Positions 39,609-49,210 of a stretch of DNA of 64,000 nt are shown here, one piece after another. Within the stretch, counting starts at the first letter, position 1. The number at the start of each line of letters is the position of its first letter. A model generated the notes under the pieces. It saw nothing but the letters and a program-made list of their open reading frames with translations. It was not told where the DNA came from and ran no database searches. Position numbers and translations under genes: made by a program. Source of the DNA: Streptomyces caelestis. Its GTDB lineage: Bacteria; Actinomycetota; Actinomycetes; Streptomycetales; Streptomycetaceae. The DNA lies in the NCBI RefSeq assembly GCF_001279005.1, contig NZ_LGCN01000240.1:175695-239694 (forward strand), given 5' to 3'.

Positions 39609-42425
39609 GTGGACCCGTATCCGACCCCCCCGGGCAGTGGCCACGGCGACCGGACGCAGCCGGTCGCCGGAGTACGTCCGGAGATCCTCGCCTCCTGGCA
39701 GCGCTCGCAGTCGCTCGGCATCGACCGCGAGGGGGCGGCTCTGCCGGTCGAGCGGGACCTGGATCCCGACTCCCGGCTGATCAGGGCCGCCGCACCGGTG
39801 CTGGACCGCCTCTGCGAACGGTTCTCGGGCGTGCCGGTGACCGTGGCGCTGGTCGACTCACGGGCGAACATCGTGGACCGGCGGGGCGGCCCGGCGGGGC
39901 TGGAGCTGATGGACGCCGCCTCCCTGGTGCCGGGCGCCAATGTCGACGAGCGGTTCATGGGGACCAGCAGCGTCAGCATGGTGCTGAGCACCAGGGCGCC
40001 GTTCATGGTCGTCGGCCACGAGCACTTCCTGCACCGTCTCCAGGAGCTGACCTGCGTGGCCGCGCCGGTGCGCGACCCGGTGGGGGGCACCGTGCGGGGC
40101 GCGGTCAATCTCTCCGTGCCCCGGGCGCTGGCCGACCCCGGCATGGCGCTGGTCCTGCAGAACGCCACCGACCGCATCGGGGAACGCCTGCTGGAGCTGA
40201 GCACGTCCCGCGAACTGGAGCTGATGCGCTCCTTCCGCCGGGCCAGGGAGCGCGGCCGGCACGCCGAGCTGGACCTCGGCTCGGGAGAGCTGTCCCGGGG
40301 CGGCGGACCACCGCCCCCGCTGGCCTCGCAGGAGCGGCTGATCCTGCTGGAGCGCGCCGTCGAACTGATCTCCTCGGACGGCGAGGCGTTCGCCGAGGTG
40401 CCGCTCGCGGGCAGCCGCGTGGCCGTGTTGCGCCGCCGGGAGCTGCACCACGGCGACGCGGAGGGCGCGGCGGTCGAGGTCAGCTTCGAGGACGCCCCGG
40501 GCACGGGGGCGCCGGGCCCGGTCACCGCGGTCGCCCCCGATGGTCGTCACGTGCCGCTCCTGGACCGTCCCGCCGCGGGGGCGGACGCGCCCGGTGCGGC
40601 GACGGAGCCGCACGCCGCGCCGGGCGACGCATGGCTGCTGCTGGTCGGCGAGCCGGGCGTGGGACGGCTCGCCGCCGAGGCGCGCGGGCGGCTGTCCCTG
40701 CTGAACGAGGCGGGCGTACGGCTCGGCACCACCCTGGACATGTGGCGTACCGCCGAGGAACTGGCGGAGATCGCCGTGCCGCGCTTCGCCGACCTGGTCG
40801 TCGTCGATCTGCTGGAACGCGTCCTGGCGGGTGAGGAGCCGCCGCCCGGGCGGCCGCGCCCGGACGCGGCACTGCGCCGGGTGGCGATCTGGGCGGGCGA
40901 GGACTCCCGCGACACCCCGGCCGGCGGCGTGGACGAGCCGACCGGCTACCCCGCCGGTACGCCCCAGGCCCGGTGCCTGGAGACCGGGCAGCCGGTGACG
41001 GACTCGGTGCTGACCGCCGCCCTGTCCGGGTCGCCGGCCGGCCGGGCGCACCCCGTCGACCTGCTCGGCGGGGGCGTGCACTCCTACCTGGGCGCGCCGC
41101 TGTCCGCACGGGGCTCCGTCCTGGGCCTGGCGAGCTTCTACCGCCGCGGCAGGACGAAGCCGTACGAGCAGGACGACCTGACGCTGGCGGGCGAACTGGC
41201 GGCCCGTGCCGCGATCAGCGTGGACAACGCCCGCCGCTACCGCCGGGAGCACCACGCCTCCCTGACGCTGCAGCGCAGCCTGCTCCCGCATGTCCTGCCA
41301 CGGCTGGGCGCCGCCGAGCTCGCCTCCCGTTACCTGCCCGCGGACACCAGGGCCGGCGTGGGCGGGGACTGGTTCGACGTGATCCCGCTGTCCGGGTTGC
41401 GCGTGGCGCTGGTCGTCGGGGACGTGCCCGGAAACGGTCTGCAGGCGGCGGCGACCATGGGCCGGCTGCGTACGGCGGTGCGGACGCTGGCCGGGCTGGA
41501 CCTGTTGCCCGAGGAGGTGCTGGCCCACCTGGACGACCTGGTCAGCCGCACTCCCGACGAGTCGGCCGACGAACAGGACCCGGCGACGGGGGCGACCTGC
41601 CTGTACGCGGTGTACGACCCGGTGTCGTGCCGCTGCACGGCCGCACGGGCCGGTCATCCGCCGCCCGCCGTGCTGACACCGGGCGGGCGGGCGCGGCTGG
41701 TCGACCTGCCCAGCGGTCCCCCGCTCGGGCTCGGCGGGATCCAGCCGTACGAGTCCGCCACCGTCGACCTGCCCGCGGGCAGCCTGCTGGCGATGTACAC
41801 CGACGGTCTGCTCAAGGAGGATCGCGGCTACGGGGACACCGACGCGCGTACCGGGCAGCTGCTGGCCTCGCTGAGTCGCGGCGGTCCGGCGCTGGAGGAC
41901 GTCTGCGACCGGGTCGCGGACATCCTCCGGCCCGGCAGCCCGCACGACGACGTGGCCCTCCTGCTGGCCCGTGTGCACGCGTTGCCCGAGGACCGGGTGG
42001 CGACCTGGGAGTTTCCGTCCGACCCCTCGGTCGTGGCACGGGCCAGGGCGGTGACCCGCGATCAGCTCGCCGCCTGGGGCATGTCGGAGCTGGATTTCAA
42101 CACCGGGCTGGTGGTCAGCGAGTTGGTCACCAACGCCGTGCGGTACGGCGGCCGGGGGCCCGTGGGCCTGCGGTTGCTGCGCGACGACTCGCTGATCTGC
42201 GAGGTGTCCGACCGCAGCAACACCTCTCCGCGCATCCGACGGGCGGCCATGACCGAGGAAGGCGGGCGCGGCCTGTTCCTGGTGGCGCAGTTCACCAGCA
42301 GCTGGGGCGCCCGCTACATGCCGCAGGGCAAAACGGTGTGGGCCGAGCAGATGCCGCAGCCGGGGCGCCCCGCACCGGAGACGGACGAGCAGGCGCTGCT
42401 GGCCATGTTCGACGACCTCGGCTGA
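39609..42425 (+). CDS. Multidomain SpoIIE phosphatase with GAF sensors and HATPase domain
   Basis: A 938-residue signalling protein. Residues about 15-200 resemble the GAF sensor of AcoR-type regulators (EILASWQRSQSLGID). About 355-530 form a second GAF region. About 550-780 are a PP2C-type SpoIIE phosphatase (GVGGDWFDVIPL; ATCLYAVYDP; MYTDGLLKEDRG; PHDDVALLLARV), and 790-930 are an RsbW-like HATPase (LVVSELVTNAVRYG, EGGRGLFLV). Such proteins switch anti-anti-sigma partners by phosphorylation state. No STAS or sigma gene is adjacent, so partners are elsewhere. The GTG at 39609 is a best guess; no strong ribosome site. Confidence 0.88.
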   Translation: MDPYPTPPGSGHGDRTQPVAGVRPEILASWQRSQSLGIDREGAALPVERDLDPDSRLIRAAAPVLDRLCERFSGVPVTVALVDSRANIVDRRGGPAGLELMDAASLVPGANVDERFMGTSSVSMVLSTRAPFMVVGHEHFLHRLQELTCVAAPVRDPVGGTVRGAVNLSVPRALADPGMALVLQNATDRIGERLLELSTSRELELMRSFRRARERGRHAELDLGSGELSRGGGPPPPLASQERLILLERAVELISSDGEAFAEVPLAGSRVAVLRRRELHHGDAEGAAVEVSFEDAPGTGAPGPVTAVAPDGRHVPLLDRPAAGADAPGAATEPHAAPGDAWLLLVGEPGVGRLAAEARGRLSLLNEAGVRLGTTLDMWRTAEELAEIAVPRFADLVVVDLLERVLAGEEPPPGRPRPDAALRRVAIWAGEDSRDTPAGGVDEPTGYPAGTPQARCLETGQPVTDSVLTAALSGSPAGRAHPVDLLGGGVHSYLGAPLSARGSVLGLASFYRRGRTKPYEQDDLTLAGELAARAAISVDNARRYRREHHASLTLQRSLLPHVLPRLGAAELASRYLPADTRAGVGGDWFDVIPLSGLRVALVVGDVPGNGLQAAATMGRLRTAVRTLAGLDLLPEEVLAHLDDLVSRTPDESADEQDPATGATCLYAVYDPVSCRCTAARAGHPPPAVLTPGGRARLVDLPSGPPLGLGGIQPYESATVDLPAGSLLAMYTDGLLKEDRGYGDTDARTGQLLASLSRGGPALEDVCDRVADILRPGSPHDDVALLLARVHALPEDRVATWEFPSDPSVVARARAVTRDQLAAWGMSELDFNTGLVVSELVTNAVRYGGRGPVGLRLLRDDSLICEVSDRSNTSPRIRRAAMTEEGGRGLFLVAQFTSSWGARYMPQGKTVWAEQMPQPGRPAPETDEQALLAMFDDLG

Positions 42426-42542
42426 CCTTCCGGATTCAGCGGCGGCGGCCTGGGGCCGTCCGCCGGTGAAGCGGCCGCATCGCCTCGCGCAGCGACCGAC
42501 GCGGGAGAACGGGAGAAGCCGTCCCGCGCGTCGTGGCCGCTT

Positions 42543-44603
42543 CTACGCGCCGCCGTCGGCCGATCCCCTGAAGGACGGGTCCCGCGCGCCGAGGGCCGCG
42601 TCGGCGGCCCGCAGATGGCGGGCGACCGGACCGAAGGAGACCAGGCCGCTGCCGCCGCCGGCCGACTCGCCGTCGGCGGCGGCGAGTTCGTCACGGGCAC
42701 GGCACAGGACCTCCTGGTGTCCCACGGCCGCGGCGGTGCGGGCCAGTACGCACCAGAGCGCCTCCTGGAGGAGGTCGTGGGGTGGGCGGGGGACCGTCGT
42801 GAGTGCCTGCCGGGCTCGCTCGGTGGCGCCGGAGGCGGCCAGCAGCAGGGGATCGAGCCACGGTCGGTAGGGGCCGGCGTCGAGGCGGGCGAAGTCGTCG
42901 GGGTCGGGCGCGGCGTCGCCCCGCATGACCGGGACGAGCGCGACGAGGACGGCCATCCCCCGGGTGAGTCCGGGCATGCCGTGGCCCGCGGTCTCCGCGA
43001 GGAGCTGCGCGTACCGGGGGCGGGCCGCGGTCCATCCGTCGGTCTCGCAGGTGCGCAGGGCCCGGTACCAGGAGGTGAACACCGCGGCGAGCGGCCGTTC
43101 GTCGCGGTGTGCCAGCCGGTCGATCTCATCGGCCTCCGCGTCCGCCGCCGCGAGGTCGCCGAGACCGGCGAGGGCCTGGAGACGGACGAGGCGGCCCAGG
43201 ACCTCATGGCCGGGCAGGTGGTGGTCGACGGCCAGCCGGGTCAGCTCGGCGCCGAGAGCGTCCCGGCGGGCGGCCGATCCGCAGGTGGCGAAGGACTGCA
43301 TGAAGGCGCCGTTGAGGGCGAACGCGAGCACCGCGGGGTCGCCGAGGCGGCGGGCGAGGCGGACGGCCTCCTCGGCGGCGCGTTCGGCCCGCAGCCGCCA
43401 GGGTTCCGTGGCGGCCGCGGCGGCCGCCCGGGGAAGCGGTGCGTCCGCCGCGGCGTCACCGCGTGACTCGACGGCGACGACCGACAGCAGCCGGGCCCGC
43501 AGCGCCGGCGGTCCGCCGGGGCCGAGCCGGGCGGCGGCGCGGGCGGCGGTCCGGACGAGTTCACCGGCGCCCGCGGGGTCGTCGGCCCGGGTCCAGACCG
43601 CCGGCACGTCGTAGGAACCGATGATCCTCGCGGCCAGCTCCGGGTCCCCGGTCGTCTCGGCCGCGGCGACCAGCTCGCGCCGGTGCTCGCGGGCCTCCCG
43701 CAGGCCGGCGGCGCCGGTCACCGCGAGGTCCCGCAGCAGGCCTGCGGTGGCGTGCAGCCGGGCCCGGGAGCGGGCGGGCACCGAGCGGTCCCACGCGGCG
43801 GCCGTGCGGTTCCAGACGCCGTCCGCCGCCCCGGTCGGCTCGGTCGCGGAGCCGGTGGCGCCGCCGAGGACGCGGGCCTCGGTGCGAGCCAGGGCGGCTC
43901 CGGCGTCCGGTCCGTAGGCGCCGGCGAGGGCCTGGCGGGCATGGGCCAGGGTCTCCAGCGCCTCGCCGTGACGGCCGGACCGGTCCAGAGCGGTCACCAG
44001 CAGCACCCATCCGTCCTCCCGCCCCGGGTGTGCGGCGACGTGGGCCCGCAGATCGACGACGGCGCTGCGGGCGGCGCCGGTGGCCAGGAGGGCGTCGGCG
44101 CGACGCTCGACCGCGTCGAGGCGGAGCGCCTCCAGCCGGGCCCGTTCCGCGGCGGCCCACGCGGCGGCGGGGAAGTCGGCCAGGACCGGCCCGCGCCACT
44201 GGGCGAGCGCCCGGTCCCACAGGGCGACCGCCGCGTGCGGCGGCGCCCCGGCGGCCCGCGCGGCCGCGTCCTCGAACCTCCAGGCGTCCACCGCCTCGCG
44301 CCCGGCGCGCAGCACGTAGCCGGGGCCGTCGGTGACCAGCAGCCGCGACGGCTGTCGGGAGAGGCGCCCGGGTTCCAGGGCCCGGCGCAGCGCCGCGACG
44401 AAGGTGCGGAGTGCGCCGATCCCGCCGGCCGGGGGTTCGTCCTCCCACAGGTCGGCCACGAGCCGACCGACCGGGACCACCCGGTTGCGGGCGACGAGCA
44501 ACCGTCCGACCACCTCCCGGTGGCGGGGCGCGCCGAGCGGCAGGGGGACCCCGTCGGAGTCCCAGGCGGCGACCGGCCCCAGCAGTCCGAACTGCACACC
44601 CAC
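42543..44603 (-). CDS. AfsR/SARP-type transcriptional regulator
   Basis: A 686-residue regulator. An N-terminal OmpR-like winged helix (about 1-90; FGLLGPVAAWDSDGVPLPLG, then LVADLWEDEPP) is followed by a bacterial transcriptional activation domain (about 95-245) and a long helical TPR-like part. There is no P-loop NTPase motif, unlike full AfsR. The GTG at 44603 has AAGGGA seven bases upstream; a second GTG two codons on is possible. No biosynthetic cluster is adjacent, so a pleiotropic or orphan role is likely. Confidence 0.85.
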   Translation of the reverse strand: MGVQFGLLGPVAAWDSDGVPLPLGAPRHREVVGRLLVARNRVVPVGRLVADLWEDEPPAGGIGALRTFVAALRRALEPGRLSRQPSRLLVTDGPGYVLRAGREAVDAWRFEDAAARAAGAPPHAAVALWDRALAQWRGPVLADFPAAAWAAAERARLEALRLDAVERRADALLATGAARSAVVDLRAHVAAHPGREDGWVLLVTALDRSGRHGEALETLAHARQALAGAYGPDAGAALARTEARVLGGATGSATEPTGAADGVWNRTAAAWDRSVPARSRARLHATAGLLRDLAVTGAAGLREAREHRRELVAAAETTGDPELAARIIGSYDVPAVWTRADDPAGAGELVRTAARAAARLGPGGPPALRARLLSVVAVESRGDAAADAPLPRAAAAAATEPWRLRAERAAEEAVRLARRLGDPAVLAFALNGAFMQSFATCGSAARRDALGAELTRLAVDHHLPGHEVLGRLVRLQALAGLGDLAAADAEADEIDRLAHRDERPLAAVFTSWYRALRTCETDGWTAARPRYAQLLAETAGHGMPGLTRGMAVLVALVPVMRGDAAPDPDDFARLDAGPYRPWLDPLLLAASGATERARQALTTVPRPPHDLLQEALWCVLARTAAAVGHQEVLCRARDELAAADGESAGGGSGLVSFGPVARHLRAADAALGARDPSFRGSADGGA

Positions 44604-44757
44604 GGCACGGTCCCTTCGAGGGCGGCGCCGTCCCCGGGGGCGCCGCGTCTGCACTCATCGATCGCTGATCCGGAGCCCGCAGCCTGGGTGACGTCCCCGG
44701 ACGACCCGGACCGCCGGGCCCGGAACGTCCACTCTGCCACGAGCCGCAGGAGCCGCC

Positions 44758-45639
44758 GTGACCCACCCGAGCATCCCCGGATTCACCGAGCACCGCGTAC
44801 CGGTCGACGACGGTCTCGCACTGAACGCCGCCGTCGGCGGCAGCGGTGCTCCGGTCGTGCTGCTGCACGGTTTTCCGCAGACCCATCTGATGTGGCGGCA
44901 CGTCGCCGCCGATCTCGCCGCCGACCACACGGTCATCTGCCCGGACCTGCGCGGCTACGGCGCCAGCGACAAGCCCGCCGAGAGCGGCCCGGACGTCTAC
45001 TCCAAGCGCACCATGGCCCGGGACGTGGTCCGCCTCGCCGCCGCACTGGGGCACGACCGCTTCACCCTGGCCGGCCACGACCGCGGCGCCCTCGTCGCCT
45101 TCCGCGCCGCGATGGACCACCCGGGCGCCGTGTCCCGGGCGCTCTTCCTCGACGTCCTGCCGACCCTCGACATGTGGCACGCCCTGCACGGCGTGTCCGG
45201 CGCGGTCGGCTTCCACCTGTACCTGATGGCCCAGGCGCCGGGCCTGCCGGAGCAGATGATCGCGGCATCCGCCGACGCCTTCTTCGGTCACTTCCTCGAC
45301 ACCTGGACCAACACCCCGGACGCGATCCCCGCCGACGTCCGCGACCACTACCTCGCGGCGTCCGCGGCGGCCGTGCCCTCCGTCGTCGCCGACTACCGGG
45401 CCTCGGCCGGCGTGGACGTGGACCACGACACCGCCGACCGGGAGGCGGCCAACCGGCTGGCCATGCCCGTCACCGTCCTCCAGCAGGACTGGGGCGCGGC
45501 ACTCGGCTACCACGCCCAGGGGCTGTGGAGCGCCTGGGCCGGGGACCTGCGGCACCGCACGGTCTCCTGCGGCCACTTCATGGCCGAGGAGGACCCCGGG
45601 CTGGTCGCCGGCGAGATCCGGGCCCTCCACGACCGCTGA
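44758..45639 (+). CDS. Alpha/beta hydrolase, haloacetate dehalogenase-like
   Basis: A 293-residue hydrolase: LLHGFPQTHLMWRHV (oxyanion region), DLRGYGASDKP, and GHDRGALVAF with Asp as nucleophile instead of Ser. That Asp, the VADYRASAGVDVDHD segment and the late His in CGHFMAEEDP are typical of the fluoroacetate/haloacetate dehalogenase branch, which also includes epoxide hydrolases. AGGAG lies five bases before the GTG. Single gene, divergent from the AfsR-like gene. Confidence 0.85.
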   Translation: MTHPSIPGFTEHRVPVDDGLALNAAVGGSGAPVVLLHGFPQTHLMWRHVAADLAADHTVICPDLRGYGASDKPAESGPDVYSKRTMARDVVRLAAALGHDRFTLAGHDRGALVAFRAAMDHPGAVSRALFLDVLPTLDMWHALHGVSGAVGFHLYLMAQAPGLPEQMIAASADAFFGHFLDTWTNTPDAIPADVRDHYLAASAAAVPSVVADYRASAGVDVDHDTADREAANRLAMPVTVLQQDWGAALGYHAQGLWSAWAGDLRHRTVSCGHFMAEEDPGLVAGEIRALHDR

Positions 45640-45652
45640 CGCCCACCGCCCC

Positions 45653-45686
45653 GCCCGCTCCCCCGGCCCCGAGGGCGGGAGCGGGC
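45653..45686. terminator. bidirectional terminator hairpin
   Basis: GCCCGCTCCC and its exact reverse complement GGGAGCGGGC are separated by 14 bases between the convergent hydrolase and MFS genes. Confidence 0.7.
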
Positions 45687-45724
45687 GCCGCGCCACCGTG
45701 CGCGGCGAGGGGTGTGCCGGCCCG

Positions 45725-46969
45725 TCAGGCGCGCTTCCGCGTCGGCTCCGGCGCGGGGGGAAGAGCTGCGTCGAGGCGGCGGAGCAGCAGGGGCGTCGCC
45801 AGCAGGAGCACGCCGGCCAGTCCGACGGCCGTGCGCGGGCCGAGCAGGCTGCCCAGCACGCCCCACAGGGCCGTCAGGAGCGCGGTCGCACCCCTGGTCG
45901 TCACCGCCCAGGCGGTCAGGGTGCGGGAGACCCGGTCGGTCACCGTGCGCTGGAGGCGGTAGGTGGCGTGGACGGGGTTGAAGACCCCGCAGCAGAGGAT
46001 GAGCCCGAACTCGACGCCGATCACCAGCAGCAGCCCGCCGACGCCCGGCCCCAGGAAGACCAGGCCGACGGGCCAGACCGCGCGCAGCGACCCGGCCACG
46101 GCCAGGACCCGGTGCTGCCCGAACCGGGTGACGAGCGGCCGGGCCAGCCGCGATCCGAGCAGCCCTCCGATCGAGGGCGCGGCGAAGGCCAGGCCGTACT
46201 GCCACGGTGCGAACCCCAACGGTCCGAGCATCAGGACGACCAGCAGCGGTTGGACGGCCATCACCAGGCCGTTGAACAGGGCGGTGTTGAAGAACAGCGG
46301 CCGCAGGGCCGCGTCGGAGAGGATGTACCGCCATCCGTCGAGCAGGTCCTCGGCGCGCGTGCGCGTGGCCTCCCGGCGCCCGGGCCGCGGCTCGTGCCCG
46401 CCCGTCGCGCGGATGCACAGGGCCGAGAGCAGGTGGCTGACCGCGTCGGCCGCCACCGTCGCCACCGGACCGAGCAGTCCGATCGCCGCGCCGCCCAGCG
46501 GCGGTCCGACGATCGTGATCGTCCAGGACGTGGACTCGAACCGGGCGTTGGCGGCGAGCAGGTCCTCGGCCGGCAGCAGGTTCTTCAGGTAGGCGCCGGA
46601 GGCGGCGCGGAAGGTGATGTCGGCCGCCGCGACGACGACCGAGACCAGAAGGAGCTGGAGGAAGGTGAGCGCGCCGAGCGCGAACGCGGCGGGGACCGTC
46701 AGCAGCGCCGCGAACCGCGTCAGGTCCGTCGCGATCAGCACCTGCCGCTTGCGGCGGAACTCCACCCACGGGCCGAGCGGCACGGCCGCGGCCGCGCCCA
46801 CCGCGGCCCCCGCGGAGGACAGTGCGGCGACCTCGGCCGGTCCGGCGTGCAGCACCTGGACGGCGATCAGGGGGAACGCGCCGAAGGCGAGCCAGGTGCC
46901 GAGCGCGCTGGTCCCGTACGCCGCCCAGAGCCACCCGAACCGCCGCCCCAGCCGGTTTCCGCTCCCCAT
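45725..46969 (-). CDS. MFS transporter
   Basis: A 414-residue protein with about twelve hydrophobic segments and the loop PWVEFRRKRQVLI between helices 2 and 3. It belongs to the enterobactin-exporter/macrolide-efflux-like MFS group, as in many drug exporters. The ATG at 46969 has GGGGAG eight bases upstream. It is divergent from a LysR gene with a palindrome between them, so it is probably the LysR target. Substrate unknown. Confidence 0.85.
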   Translation of the reverse strand: MGSGNRLGRRFGWLWAAYGTSALGTWLAFGAFPLIAVQVLHAGPAEVAALSSAGAAVGAAAAVPLGPWVEFRRKRQVLIATDLTRFAALLTVPAAFALGALTFLQLLLVSVVVAAADITFRAASGAYLKNLLPAEDLLAANARFESTSWTITIVGPPLGGAAIGLLGPVATVAADAVSHLLSALCIRATGGHEPRPGRREATRTRAEDLLDGWRYILSDAALRPLFFNTALFNGLVMAVQPLLVVLMLGPLGFAPWQYGLAFAAPSIGGLLGSRLARPLVTRFGQHRVLAVAGSLRAVWPVGLVFLGPGVGGLLLVIGVEFGLILCCGVFNPVHATYRLQRTVTDRVSRTLTAWAVTTRGATALLTALWGVLGSLLGPRTAVGLAGVLLLATPLLLRRLDAALPPAPEPTRKRA

Positions 46970-47066
46970 GCCGACGCTCCCCGCCTTCACCCGTACAACC
47001 GATCCGCGACCGGAAGCATCCAAGCGAGGGCCGTGGCCGGGGATCAAACAACCGCGGACCCGCGGA

Positions 47067-47085
47067 CCACAACCACCGGTTGTGG
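47067..47085. promoter_or_regulatory. LysR-type palindromic operator
   Basis: CCACAACC-ACC-GGTTGTGG is a perfect 8-base inverted repeat with a three-base spacer, 15 bases before the LysR start and between it and the divergent MFS gene, the usual place for a LysR autoregulatory site. Confidence 0.7.
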
Positions 47086-47100
47086 CACTAGGGTGCCGAC

Positions 47101-48036
47101 GTGGACCTCGACGCCGTACGGACCTTCGTCGCCGCCGCGGACGCGGGGCGGTTCCAGGAGGCCGCCGCCGAACTGGCGATCACCCAGCAGGCCGTCTCCA
47201 AGCGCGTCGCCGCGCTGGAGCGCGACCTCGGCGTGCGCCTGTTCACCCGCACCGCCCGCGGCGCCCGGCTCAGCATCGACGGGCAGGCCTTCCTGCCGCA
47301 CGCGCGCGAACTGCTGCGCGTCGCCGAGCGCGCGGAAGCGTCCGTGCGCCCCGGCCGCCGTCCGCTGCGCGTCGACGTGATCGCCTCGCGCGGTGCGGCG
47401 TCGGGCCTGATGCGCGCCTTCCACCGCGCCCACCCCGAGATCGAGCTCGACGTGGTGTGGCTGTTCGACATCGAGAAGGCCGTCACCGCCATCCGGTCCG
47501 GTGCCGTCGACGCGTCCTTCCGTGCCGTCGCCGCGCCCGGCCGGCCCCTTCCCGAGGACATCGCGTCCGTCAGGGTGCTCGACGAACCGCTCCAGCTCCT
47601 CACCGGCCCCGGCCACGCGCTGGCGGGCGCCCGGTCGGTGCCCCTCGCCCGGCTCGCCGGGCACCGGATCTGGATGCCGGGCGTCGTCCCCGGAACCGAA
47701 TGGGCCGCCTACTACGACGACCTCGTCGCCGAGTTCGGCCTCACCATCGAGGCGACCGGCCCCAACTTCGGTTCCGACGCGCTCCTCGACACCGTCGCCG
47801 ACACCCCCGCCCTGGCCACCTTCATGGGCGGGCGGACCCGCCTCGTCTGGCCCGCCGGCCACGACCTGCGCCGCATCCCGGTCACCGACCCGACCCCCGT
47901 CTACCCGCACTCGCTCCTGTGGCACCGCGACAATCCCCACCCGGCGCTGGACGTGCTCCGCGCCCACCTCGCCGCCGCATCGGCCGGCCACGACAGCGCC
48001 GGGACCTGGACGCCCGGCTGGGTGACACCGCGCTGA
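47101..48036 (+). CDS. LysR-family regulator
   Basis: A 311-residue protein. Residues 1-60 are the LysR winged HTH (LDAVRTFVAAADAGRFQEAA, LAITQQAVSKRVAALERDLG) and 90-300 the effector-binding domain. GTG start. Its position, divergent from an MFS exporter over a shared palindrome, implies ligand-dependent control of that exporter. Confidence 0.9.
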   Translation: MDLDAVRTFVAAADAGRFQEAAAELAITQQAVSKRVAALERDLGVRLFTRTARGARLSIDGQAFLPHARELLRVAERAEASVRPGRRPLRVDVIASRGAASGLMRAFHRAHPEIELDVVWLFDIEKAVTAIRSGAVDASFRAVAAPGRPLPEDIASVRVLDEPLQLLTGPGHALAGARSVPLARLAGHRIWMPGVVPGTEWAAYYDDLVAEFGLTIEATGPNFGSDALLDTVADTPALATFMGGRTRLVWPAGHDLRRIPVTDPTPVYPHSLLWHRDNPHPALDVLRAHLAAASAGHDSAGTWTPGWVTPR

Positions 48037-48400
48037 ACGACCGCTTCCCCGGGCCGTGGAAGCCCGGTGCGGACCGCTCCTCCGGAACGGCCGCCGTGCG
48101 CACACCCCGGATGAGCGGCCCCGCCGCGAAGCCGCCGACGGTGCGCGGGCCGTCCCGCCGGCCGGACGCCACGGCCCGCTCGGTCACCACCGCCGTGTCC
48201 GGACCGGGGACCACGGCCGGGAGGGCGAGCACCCCCGTGTCCGCGAGGGGCTGGACGCACACGGACTCAGTCCCGCACCCGGGCCGTCTCGCGTTCTCGA
48301 CGGGCGGCCCCGGAGAACGGTCGGGCCTCATCGGCACGGCGCCACCCGTCCGAGCCGTGCCGTGTTGCCGGGTCCGGCGTCCCCGGCGAGGGGGGTGGCG
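48037..48400. other. intergenic region
   Basis: 364 bases without a supported gene or recognised signal. Confidence 0.4.
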
Positions 48401-48928
48401 ATGCCTCACCGCGCCCACCGCTTCCACCGGCCGGCCACCCCGCGACGGGCGGCGTCTCGGCGACCGTCGGAGACGACGCTGTTCAGCGGCGTCTACGGAC
48501 TGGTGCCGGCCAGTGCGCTGGCCGCCGCGCTCGATTCTCCCGGTGAGGCGGACGAGCCCGGCTCCGACGCGCTGTGGGTCCTGCTCACCGCCCTCGCCTC
48601 CGCGGCCGCCCACGGCTACGCCCATGTTGTCGCGCACCGGATGTCGGCGGACGGCGCCGGGATCGGACTGCGCGCCATGCCCGCCGAGTGGCCCGTCGTC
48701 GTGGCGGCCCTCCCCACCGTCGTGCTGCTGCTGACCGCGATGCCCTCCTGGTGGACGGAGAGCCAGGCGGTGAACACCGCCCTGGTGCTCAACACCCTGC
48801 TCCTCGCCGGCTGGGGCGCGTGGACGGCGCGCAGGGCGGGCCGCGGGTGGGCGGCCTCAGTCCGGGCCGGGACCGCCGACATGCTGATCGGGCTGGTGAT
48901 CATCGCGGCGAACGCCCTGATCAAGTAG
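48401..48928 (+). CDS. Integral membrane protein of unknown function
   Basis: A 175-residue protein with four hydrophobic segments (for example LWVLLTALASAAAHGYAHVV and VVVAALPTVVLLLTAMPSWW). The ATG follows GAGGGGGGTGGCG. Family not recognised. Its last 72 bases overlap the 3' end of a minus-strand frame. Confidence 0.65.
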   Translation: MPHRAHRFHRPATPRRAASRRPSETTLFSGVYGLVPASALAAALDSPGEADEPGSDALWVLLTALASAAAHGYAHVVAHRMSADGAGIGLRAMPAEWPVVVAALPTVVLLLTAMPSWWTESQAVNTALVLNTLLLAGWGAWTARRAGRGWAASVRAGTADMLIGLVIIAANALIK

Positions 48929-49192
48929 CGGCCGTGACCGTCGGCGACCGGCTCCGCCGGGGCCGCCGCGGACGTGCTCCGGCTCCCCGGTGAGCCGGGT
49001 TTCCAGGCGGTAGTCGACCGTGACGTCACGGTAGTCCCGGCCCGGCACGACCTTCTCGGGAAGATGGTCGCGATCGCTGTGGCTCGTCGACTCCCGCTCC
49101 CCGACGCCCGGAAAGCGGACGGCCGTACGGGGCTCCTCCGTGAAACGGAGACGCTCGCTGTGGACCGTCGACCGGAACGAGATGTCGCGCAC
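48857..49192 (-). CDS. Hypothetical protein downstream of the repeat-protein gene
   Basis: A 111-residue frame. Residues 1-70 look like a real protein (VRDISFRSTVHSERLRFTEE, VVPGRDYRDVTVDYRLETRL); the last 40 are low complexity and lie antisense to the membrane-protein gene, so the true end may differ or a frameshift may be present. GGAGAG lies six bases before the GTG, and the gene starts 18 bases after the repeat-protein stop, suggesting an operon. Confidence 0.5.
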   Translation of the reverse strand: MRDISFRSTVHSERLRFTEEPRTAVRFPGVGERESTSHSDRDHLPEKVVPGRDYRDVTVDYRLETRLTGEPEHVRGGPGGAGRRRSRPLLDQGVRRDDHQPDQHVGGPGPD

Positions 49193-49210
49193 CGCGCTCT
49201 CCGCCGCCGT

